NCBI RefSeq assembly: GCF_900143005.1
Contig: NZ_FRCS01000009.1
Location: 186,001 to 250,000 of the forward strand
DNA: 64,000 bases
Direction: 5' to 3'
Origin: Cryptosporangium aurantiacum
Lineage (GTDB): Bacteria; Actinomycetota; Actinomycetes; Mycobacteriales; Cryptosporangiaceae
The translations under genes were made by a program, and so were the position numbers. The notes under the pieces are model-generated. The model saw only the letters and a program-made list of their open reading frames with translations, was not told the origin of the DNA and made no database searches. Below are positions 58,115-64,000 of this stretch, piece by piece. The stretch's first letter is position 1. The number at the start of each line of letters is the position of its first letter.

Positions 58115-58195
58115 CACCGCCAACAATCGAAAGCGCCCGGACACCCCGGCCAAAACCCGCCAGAACCCGCACCCCAGCACCCCTACCGTCGACCC

Positions 58196-59110
58196 GTGAC
58201 CGCAACGACCCAACCACGCGCCGACCAAACCACCACCAACCTGCGCACCCTCGGCGCCGTCAGCTTCACCGTCGCCGCCTGGGCCTCCGCCTTCATCGGC
58301 ATCCGCTGGGTCGGCGAACACTACACCGCAGGCCCCCTCGCCTTCGGCCGCCTCCTCGTCGGCACCCTCGCACTCGGCGCCGCCCTCGCCGCCACCCGCC
58401 GCTGGGTACCCCCCACCCGCCGCGAATGGGCACTCATCCTGCTCTGCGGCATCGCCTGGTTCGGCATCTACAACGTCGCCCTCAACGACGCCGAACGCCG
58501 CGTCGACGCCGGCACCGCCGCCATGCTCGTCAACCTCGGCCCCATCCTCATCGCCCTGTTCGCCGGACTCCTGCTCCGCGAAGGCTTCCCCCGCTGGCTC
58601 CTCATCGGCGCCGCCGTCGCCTTCACCGGCGTCATCCTCATCGGCGTCCCCTCCGCCCGCCAGAGCGACGCCGACGCCCTCGGGGTCGCACTCTGCCTCG
58701 TCGCCGCCGTCACCTACGCCATCGGCGTCCTCGCCCAGAAACCCACCCTCCGGCGCCTCCCCGCCCTCCAAGTCACCTGGCTCGCCTGCACCATCGGAAC
58801 CCTCACCTGCGTCCCCTACGCACCCGGTTTCGCCCGCGAACTCACCGACAGCCCTACCGGAGCCACCGCAGGCCTCGTGTACCTCGGACTCGTCCCGACC
58901 GCACTGGCCTTCGGCACCTGGGCCTACGCACTCAGCCGCATGGACGCCGGACGACTCGGCATCACCACCTACGTCGTCCCGCCGCTCGCCGTCCTCGGCG
59001 GATGGGCACTCCTCGGCGAAACACCGGCCGCGCTCGCGCTCGTCGGCGGAGCCGTGTGCCTGGCCGGCGTGGCCCTGTCCCGCCGCCGCGAAAAGGTCAG
59101 TGCCGCGTAG
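58196..59110 (+). CDS. EamA/DMT-family transporter
   Basis: A 304-residue protein with ten predicted membrane helices in two EamA repeats (~20-145 and ~160-295). Motifs are FTVAAWASAFIGIRWVGEHY, NVALNDAERRVDAGTAAMLVNLGPIL and TYVVPPLAVLGGWALLGE. The family exports metabolites, often amino acids. GTG 58196 has TACCGT exactly six bases upstream. It is convergent with the LCP gene, and the fourth 18-bp element lies between them. Confidence 0.9.
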   Translation: MTATTQPRADQTTTNLRTLGAVSFTVAAWASAFIGIRWVGEHYTAGPLAFGRLLVGTLALGAALAATRRWVPPTRREWALILLCGIAWFGIYNVALNDAERRVDAGTAAMLVNLGPILIALFAGLLLREGFPRWLLIGAAVAFTGVILIGVPSARQSDADALGVALCLVAAVTYAIGVLAQKPTLRRLPALQVTWLACTIGTLTCVPYAPGFARELTDSPTGATAGLVYLGLVPTALAFGTWAYALSRMDAGRLGITTYVVPPLAVLGGWALLGETPAALALVGGAVCLAGVALSRRREKVSAA

Positions 59111-59146
59111 GTCGCGTTGTGGCTTGTTCGAGCGGGTGTGTTCGTC

Positions 59147-59164
59147 CGTATGGGCTTGTTATTA
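59147..59164 (-). repeat. Intergenic 18-bp element, copy 4
   Basis: TAATAACAAGCCCATACG on the minus strand, an exact match to copy 2, followed on that strand by GACGAACACACCC, which resembles the extension after copy 2. It lies between the convergent EamA and LCP stops, 12 bp beyond the LCP gene. Confidence 0.8.
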
Positions 59165-59176
59165 CGAGTACGGGAC

Positions 59177-60505
59177 TCAGCTCGCCGGGGTCACCCAGGT
59201 CGGGTTGGCCTGCACGAACGCGTCCACCGTGTCGTTGTTCATCGCCCGGAACAGCTCGAGGCTCGTGTCGCTGAGCTTCTCGTACCAGATGCCGTTGACC
59301 GTCTCGGCGTTGAACTTGCCACCGTTGGTCTTGATCATCGTCATCTGGTCGGGCTTGATCCCCTTGAGCGTGAACACCCAGTCGGTGATCGGCACGTTGT
59401 TGTTGTAGAACGTGACGGCCTCCCCGACGGAGTTCAGCAGGTCGTTGATCTTCGCCGGGTTCGTGATCACACCCGACGACGTCGCCTTCTGCAGGATCGC
59501 CTTGATCAGCTGCTGCTGGTGCCGCTGACGACCGTAGTCACCGTCGTTGTTGGCGAGCAGATCACGCTGCCGGGCGTAGTCCAGCGCCTGCCAGTCCTTG
59601 AAGTCGTGACAGCCCGGGTAGTACACCTGCGGCCGCATGTTCTCCCGCAGCCCGGCCGGCGTGCCGTCGTCGTTGATGTAGTACGGAACCCCGACCTTGC
59701 CGGTCGTCTTGTCCCATCCGATGTGAATCGACGTGACCTTCTCGTCGACGCACATCCGGACGCCGCCCAGCGCGCGGACCACACCGCGGAGCCCCTCGAA
59801 GTTCACGATCGCCGCGCCGTCGAACTTCATGCCGCCGGCCAGGTCGCTGACCGTGTTCGCGACCAGCTCCATCCCCTTCTCGCGGCCGCCACCGGAGCGG
59901 AACCCGTACTGGAACGCGGCGTTGATCTTGTCCCTGCCGCCGGGGTACTGCGTGTCCGGGAACTCCGGGATGTCCACCAAGCTGTCCCGCGGGATCGACG
60001 CCAGGTAGACCTTGTCGTGCGCCGCGTTGATGTGCGCCACGATGATCGAATCGGCGCGGACGTTGTCCGGAGCGTCGGGCCGCTCGTCGGTGCCGATCAG
60101 CAGCAGGTTGATCGGGCCCTCGATCGAGTTGCCGGTGTCGGCGGAGTCGCCGAGCCCGCCGTCCTCGGTGATCTTGCCCGCGTAGTGGTCGACCGCGGCG
60201 GGGACGACGACCAGCATGCCGGCGCTGAACAGAACGAGGACCGTGCCGAGCGCGATCGCCAGCCAGGTCCAGCGCGGGGCGCCGCGCCACGTCCCGGTCT
60301 GCCGCGGACGGATCGGGGGTGGAGGGCTGTCGGGCTGTGGTTCCGCTCGCGGTCTCGGATCGTCGTCGACGCGCTCCGGCGAGCCCAGGCTACTCAGGGT
60401 TCCACCCGGACGTACCGCCGACGCATCAGCTACCTCACTTTCCCGGCCGTTCCCGGCTACCTTCTCCGATCGCGGAGCTATCTGACCGGATAACCGCGCA
60501 AACAC
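59177..60505 (-). CDS. LytR-CpsA-Psr (LCP) family cell-wall glycopolymer ligase
   Basis: A 442-residue LCP protein. Residues ~1-78 are a Pro-rich cytoplasmic tail, ~79-103 one membrane helix, and the rest the extracellular LCP domain: LLLIGTDER, ADSIIVAHINAAHDKVYLASIPRDSLVDIP, GRDKINAAF and DYARQRDLL with the Arg residues that bind pyrophosphate. LCP enzymes attach polymers such as teichoic acid or arabinogalactan to peptidoglycan. GTG 60505 has AAGGA about ten bases upstream; no other start precedes the membrane helix. The gene is bracketed by element copies 4 and 5, both in gene orientation. Confidence 0.9.
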   Translation of the reverse strand: MFARLSGQIAPRSEKVAGNGRESEVADASAVRPGGTLSSLGSPERVDDDPRPRAEPQPDSPPPPIRPRQTGTWRGAPRWTWLAIALGTVLVLFSAGMLVVVPAAVDHYAGKITEDGGLGDSADTGNSIEGPINLLLIGTDERPDAPDNVRADSIIVAHINAAHDKVYLASIPRDSLVDIPEFPDTQYPGGRDKINAAFQYGFRSGGGREKGMELVANTVSDLAGGMKFDGAAIVNFEGLRGVVRALGGVRMCVDEKVTSIHIGWDKTTGKVGVPYYINDDGTPAGLRENMRPQVYYPGCHDFKDWQALDYARQRDLLANNDGDYGRQRHQQQLIKAILQKATSSGVITNPAKINDLLNSVGEAVTFYNNNVPITDWVFTLKGIKPDQMTMIKTNGGKFNAETVNGIWYEKLSDTSLELFRAMNNDTVDAFVQANPTWVTPAS

Positions 60506-60566
60506 TCATTCAATCCTTAACCGATCCCCCGGTGCGGGGTGTAGTTGGGGGTGGCATGTGTTCGCG

Positions 60567-60584
60567 TGTATGGGCTTGTTATTT
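60567..60584 (-). repeat. Intergenic 18-bp element, copy 5
   Basis: On the minus strand AATAACAAGCCCATACAC, 62 bp upstream of the LCP start and in its orientation, then GCGAACACATGCCACC, again similar to the extension after copies 2 and 4. The 270-bp LCP/VOC gap also holds a nine-codon GTG ORF near 60668 and a CCCCG/CGGGG hairpin at about 60731-60750, neither convincing. Confidence 0.75.
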
Positions 60585-60775
60585 TGCGCTTGACGCCCTC
60601 GGGGCCGCCGCACTGTAATGGGGCCCGGTGGCGCCGTGCGCCGCCCGATTCCAAGGGGATGATCACGTGACGTCTACGTTCACAGGACGCGGCTAACCCC
60701 TCCCGGCACCTGCGCGCCTTTCCCCCTTTGCCCCGTGTTTCCCCTCGGGGTCCCCTTTTGTTGCCGGGAGGCATG

Positions 60776-61171
60776 ATGTCCACGCACACGTCTGTCGAGT
60801 TCAACCACACGATCGTCGGGGTCCGCGACCGCGAGCAGTCCGCCGCGTTCCTCGCCCGCGTCCTGGGCCTGGAGGTCGGCGCCGCCTGGGGTCCGTTCCT
60901 GCCGGTCTCGACCGGTAACGGCGTGACGCTCGACTTCGCCACGCTGCCGCCGCACGTCGAGGTGACACCGCAGCACTACGCGTTCCTCGTCCCCGAGGAG
61001 GCGTTCGACGGCATCTTCGCCCGCATCCGGGAGGAGTGCGACGAGTTCTGGGCCGATCCGGCGCGCAGCCGGCCGGGGCAGATCAACCACAACGACGGTG
61101 GCCGGGGTGTCTACTTCCTCGACCCGTCCGGGCACTACCTCGAAGTGATCACCCGCTCCTACGGCGGCTAG
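60776..61171 (+). CDS. VOC-superfamily (glyoxalase/bleomycin-resistance-like) protein
   Basis: A ~131-residue VOC protein. His in EFNHTIVGVRDREQSAAF, strands around VTLDFATLPPHVEVTPQHYAF, and the late Glu in VYFLDPSGHYLEVITRSYG are the likely metal ligands. It may isomerise, cleave or sequester a small molecule. Two consecutive ATGs (60773, 60776) follow GGGAGGC; the second gives better spacing. A large hairpin 10 bp past the stop probably ends the message. Confidence 0.87.
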   Translation: MSTHTSVEFNHTIVGVRDREQSAAFLARVLGLEVGAAWGPFLPVSTGNGVTLDFATLPPHVEVTPQHYAFLVPEEAFDGIFARIREECDEFWADPARSRPGQINHNDGGRGVYFLDPSGHYLEVITRSYGG

Positions 61172-61181
61172 CCCTTGAGCT

Positions 61182-61228
61182 GCCACAGATGGGTGGTGTG
61201 GGCGGGCGTTGACACCACCATCTGTGGC
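61182..61228 (+). terminator. Large hairpin after the VOC gene
   Basis: GCCACAGATGGGTGGTGT (61182-61199) pairs with ACACCACCATCTGTGGC (61212-61228), with one bulged G and a 12-base loop. It is the most stable structure in this stretch. It overlaps the earliest possible start of the next gene, so it may control that gene rather than only terminate. Confidence 0.7.
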
Positions 61229-61238
61229 GCCGGAAACG

Positions 61239-62048
61239 GTGCCGTCGGATGATGTTCGACCGGATGTCCGATTCCGGTGGGACGTGATCGGTCTCGTGTT
61301 CTTGTCCCCGGGACCGGCCGCTCTGGTCTACGGTCTCCCCGAGGCCGGCAACGGCGCCGGTCTCGTCAGCTTCCCCGCGTCCCGGATGATGCACGGCGTG
61401 GCGACCGATGAGGGCCCCGTACCGGCGGGCTTCGTACTGGCCGGCTTCGTGGCCGGATCCCCGTGGGAACCGCCCCGGGAGAAGTGGACCGCGACCCTGC
61501 CGGGCTCCGTGCCGACGGTCAGCGACTGCCTCGCCGATCTTCTGCCGGCCGACCGGGATCCCCTCGTCGAACCGTGGCAACACTCGATGTTCGAGCCGTG
61601 GCACCGCTCCGTCCGGTACGCGGTCGACGCCGTCCGGCACGCCCCGGCGGGTTCGGACCCGATCCACGTGCTGAGCATGAGCGTGCCGGCGACGGCCGCC
61701 GCTGAACTCGCCGCAATGCTCGAGCAGTGGATCGGCCACCTTCCTCATCCGGTCCGCGTCAACCTCGCACACCGCGCCGCTCCCCCGCCCGGCACGGTGC
61801 TGGGCTTCGAGGTCCTCGGTTTCGGAGCCGGCCGCTTCCACACCTGGCTCTGCTACGACGTGCACAGCCAGGCGCACGACCTGCTCGGGATTCGGCCCGG
61901 GGACAGCGGGCTGCTCGCCGAGCTGCACGACGCGCAGCGGGTCGCTGACATGGCCAATAGCAAGCGCGGCACCGAGGAAGGCACACCGGAGGAGATCACC
62001 TGGTTCCCCGCGCTGCTCACCCTGCACGACGTCCCGGCCCGCGGCTAG
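61239..62048 (+). CDS. Protein of unknown function
   Basis: About 269 residues, soluble, with no recognised domain. Visible features are FRWDVIGLVFLSPGPAALVYGLP near the start, GAGLVSFPASRMMHGVATDE, and the aromatic-rich GRFHTWLCYDVHSQAHDLLG. The in-frame TTG 61209 lies inside the hairpin loop and reads TTGACA, which looks more like a -35 box; GTG 61239 is taken as start, with GTG 61224 an alternative. The end overlaps the convergent CopD/CtaG gene by 4 bp. Coding quality is good, so the gene is real. Confidence 0.65.
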   Translation: MPSDDVRPDVRFRWDVIGLVFLSPGPAALVYGLPEAGNGAGLVSFPASRMMHGVATDEGPVPAGFVLAGFVAGSPWEPPREKWTATLPGSVPTVSDCLADLLPADRDPLVEPWQHSMFEPWHRSVRYAVDAVRHAPAGSDPIHVLSMSVPATAAAELAAMLEQWIGHLPHPVRVNLAHRAAPPPGTVLGFEVLGFGAGRFHTWLCYDVHSQAHDLLGIRPGDSGLLAELHDAQRVADMANSKRGTEEGTPEEITWFPALLTLHDVPARG

Positions 62049-64000
62049 CGGGCGCGGCTCGTGTCCGTGCCCGTGCTCTTCTGCCGGCGACGACCGGTGA
62101 GCGTGGCGGCGAGCCGGTCGGCGACCAGCGCGGCGAACACGACCGCGGAGGTCACCCACAGCACGGTGCCGCCGACGACCTGGTCCGCTCCGGCGCTGGT
62201 ACTCCCCCACGGCCACGGCAGGGCGAGCACCCGCAGCAGGCCGATGTACCAGTCCGCGGCGACCAGCCGGGACCCGTGGATGAGCAGCAGCCCCGCGGTT
62301 ACGGCGGCCCCGCCCGCGCACACCGCGACCGCGATCCGGGCCCGGTTCGTGCGGCGGCCCGACGGCCGCGGATCGGGACCGGCCAGCCACCAGAACAGCA
62401 GGTAACCGGTGCCGAGCAGGGCGCCGGAGACGGCCAGATCGACGGCGTACGACCAGCGGCTCTCCTCGAACACGCCGGTGAAGTACGTGCCGAACAGCGC
62501 CGCGGACCAGAGCCCGGCCACCGCGACCGGCGTGGTGAGCACCCGGACCGGGCGCGAGCGCAGCGCCGCCGGTAACCGGTCGCCGGGGCCGGTCACCGGG
62601 CCGGTGCCCGGCCGCAGCACCCGCAGCGCCAGCGTCAGCGGCGCGCCCCAGACCAGCAGCAGCGGCGCGACGATCCCGAGCAGCACGTGCTGGATGACCG
62701 TGACGCTGAAGAACGCGGGCGCGTACCGGGCGACGCCGCTGCTGGTCGCCACCGCGACCACGGCGACCCCGGCCAGCCACGCGGCGCTGCGGCGGAACGG
62801 CCAGGGCGTGCCGGCCCGGTGTGCCCGCTGCTCCAACCGCAGGTACCCGGCGACCGCGACCGCGCACAGCGTCAGAACAAGCAGGTCGGGACGCCAATCG
62901 GCGGCCAGCTGCCAGAGCGACACCACCGGCGGTAGGTCGTAGCCGAGCATCTGCTGGCCCGCCGACTCGTGGTGCACGGTGGCGTCCCCGGCGTCCAGCG
63001 GGGCCGGGGTGCGGGCCAGCGCGACGGACAGGCCGACGGCCGCGCCCAGCAGCAGCAGCTCGAGTACGGCGAACCGGACGAACGGGTCGCGCCGATCCCG
63101 GCCGAGCGCGGGCACGGTCTGGGTCCGGCGCCAGTGCCCGACGCCGGCCAGGGCGGCCAGGACGACGAGCTGCACGGCGACCAGCTGCCCGTACGCGCTG
63201 CTCAGGCCGGTGCCGCTCGGCGCGAGCACGAGGTAGGCGCTCAGCGCGGCGGTCGCCGCGGCCGCGATCAGGCAGAGCAGCGCCGCGCGGCCGTAGCGGG
63301 TCGCCACCGCGTGTAGCGTCTCGCGGTCGTGGACGGCCCGGGTGAGCACGGCGGCCAGGCCACCGGTCCACAGCGTGAGCGCGACCAGCGACAGCAGCGC
63401 GGACGCGACCGCGGTGCGGTGGTCGGCGGTCGATACGGCGGGGCCGACGAATGCCGGCGGAACGATGCCGATGACGGCCACGATCAACGCCGCCACACCG
63501 AACCGGCGGCACAGCGCCGCCGCGGCGAGCGCGGCCACGACCGTCAGCAGGCCCGCCTGCCCGTCCGGCGTCCGCAGCCCCACGTTGCCGAGGGCGTCCG
63601 CGGTGAGGATGCCGGTGACCGGGAGGCCCCGCAGGTCCGAGAGCGTGAACAGCCAGGCCGCGGCGGCGGCGACCGCCCAGACGGCGGCGGCCCGCAGCGC
63701 GACCCGCCGGTGGATCCCCACCACCGGCGACCCCTCCCGGGCCACCGCAGACGGGGCCACCGCAGAACGGGCCACCGCAGAACGGGGCGCCCAGAACACC
63801 GCGGCGACCAGGTTGCCGACGACCAGCGACGCGGCGAGCAGGCCGATCAGCTGGGACAGCGGCAGCCCCCAGCTGGTCAGTGCCCCCGGGCTCGGCAGCC
63901 CCGGGTCGACGGATCGGCCGACGCCGTCGCCGTAACCGAGCGCGAGCGCCGTGGTGACGACGGCGGCAGCGACGGCCGCGGCGGCGACCAGGCGCGCGGC
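62045..64000 (-). CDS. Fused CopD-like and CtaG-like membrane protein, N-terminus cut by window edge
   Basis: At least 651 residues are present and the frame is open to the right edge, so the start is missing. The upstream half is a CopD-like copper-transport membrane region with many helices and His-rich loops (TADHRTAVASALLSLVALTLWTGG, ending ATVHHESAG). The downstream half is CtaG-like (cytochrome c oxidase assembly, PF09678 type): FFSVTVIQHVLLGIVAPLLLVWGAP, TYFTGVFEESRW and LIHGSRLVAADWY. The fusion is common in actinobacteria and likely handles copper for oxidase assembly. An in-frame 15-bp repeat encodes VARSA units near 63739-63783. Confidence 0.85.
   Translation of the reverse strand, partial: AARLVAAAAVAAAVVTTALALGYGDGVGRSVDPGLPSPGALTSWGLPLSQLIGLLAASLVVGNLVAAVFWAPRSAVARSAVAPSAVAREGSPVVGIHRRVALRAAAVWAVAAAAAWLFTLSDLRGLPVTGILTADALGNVGLRTPDGQAGLLTVVAALAAAALCRRFGVAALIVAVIGIVPPAFVGPAVSTADHRTAVASALLSLVALTLWTGGLAAVLTRAVHDRETLHAVATRYGRAALLCLIAAAATAALSAYLVLAPSGTGLSSAYGQLVAVQLVVLAALAGVGHWRRTQTVPALGRDRRDPFVRFAVLELLLLGAAVGLSVALARTPAPLDAGDATVHHESAGQQMLGYDLPPVVSLWQLAADWRPDLLVLTLCAVAVAGYLRLEQRAHRAGTPWPFRRSAAWLAGVAVVAVATSSGVARYAPAFFSVTVIQHVLLGIVAPLLLVWGAPLTLALRVLRPGTGPVTGPGDRLPAALRSRPVRVLTTPVAVAGLWSAALFGTYFTGVFEESRWSYAVDLAVSGALLGTGYLLFWWLAGPDPRPSGRRTNRARIAVAVCAGGAAVTAGLLLIHGSRLVAADWYIGLLRVLALPWPWGSTSAGADQVVGGTVLWVTSAVVFAALVADRLAATLTGRRRQKSTGTDTSRAR
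63739..63783. repeat. 15-bp in-frame tandem repeat, three copies
   Basis: GGCCACCGCAGA(C/A)(G/C)G units start at 63739, 63754 and 63769. They lie inside the CopD/CtaG-like gene and translate to repeated AVARS/AVAPS in a predicted loop. The copy number could vary between strains without breaking the frame. Confidence 0.75.

Noticed and set aside
60668-60697. Nine-codon GTG ORF before the VOC gene
   Set aside because: A ribosome-like AAGGGG precedes it, but it is very short, has no telling amino acids and lies far from the VOC start.
61209-61238. TTG 61209 as start of the unknown gene
   Set aside because: It lies in the loop of a strong hairpin and reads as a -35 hexamer; GTG 61239 or 61224 is more plausible.

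Overview
The window comes from a very GC-rich actinobacterium. Codons end mostly in G or C, GTG starts are common, several promoters look leaderless (a TANNNT box 6-8 bases before the start codon), and gene families such as AfsR/SARP, HelD, LytR-CpsA-Psr, SigE-type ECF sigma and GlxA regulators are typical of that phylum. The genus cannot be fixed from sequence alone; the Micromonosporales/Cryptosporangium neighbourhood is plausible. No rRNA, tRNA, CRISPR array, prophage module or biosynthetic megacluster was seen. It reads as ordinary chromosome with one integrase-bearing spot near 46 kb.

Layout: 0-6.5 kb holds two medium-chain dehydrogenases (one cut by the window edge), a HelD-like RNA polymerase-associated ATPase, an isochorismatase-family hydrolase with a GlxA regulator, and an unknown protein. 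6.5-17.3 kb is a signalling block: two paralogous response regulators with degenerate HD-GYP-type domains, a double-PAS histidine kinase and a receiver-HDOD protein, interleaved with an AfsR/SARP regulator plus pentapeptide-repeat protein, a broken STAND regulator, an ankyrin protein and malate dehydrogenase. 17.3-30.4 kb carries exporters (LysE, two-domain ABC, MFS), an Eis-like acetyltransferase, hydrolases, TetR, SRPBCC and GlxA proteins, and the ribosome-assembly GTPase RsgA. 30.4-38.5 kb holds a toxin-antitoxin pair, a FusB-type zinc-finger protein divergent from a TetR-monooxygenase operon, an epoxide hydrolase, a thioesterase, an XRE-cupin regulator and a flavoenzyme-methyltransferase fusion. 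38.5-45.8 kb has a MacB-like ABC transporter divergent from a NarL-type two-component system, then a CynX-like transporter divergent from a GntR regulator. 46-48.1 kb has a tyrosine recombinase overlapping a GIY-YIG gene. 48.3-53.2 kb is a tightly coupled catabolic operon: dioxygenase, alpha/beta hydrolase, ACAD10/11-like dehydrogenase and APH-like kinase. The rest holds an ECF sigma operon, adenosine deaminase, MarR and DUF4180/HTH genes, a second toxin-antitoxin pair, EamA, LCP and VOC proteins, and a truncated CopD/CtaG-like membrane protein.

The most unusual signals are: (1) an 18-bp intergenic element, TAATAACAAGCCCATACG or near matches, present five times and bracketing both the ankyrin and LCP genes in gene orientation; (2) an operon combining an ACAD10/11-like dehydrogenase with an APH-like kinase carrying a C-terminal extra domain, suggesting 4-hydroxyacyl-CoA breakdown; (3) a 23-bp palindrome filling the gap between two divergent leaderless genes and covering both -10 boxes and a start codon; (4) paralogous receiver proteins that have lost the HD catalytic residues; and (5) abrupt strand-asymmetry (GC-skew) patches that ignore gene orientation.
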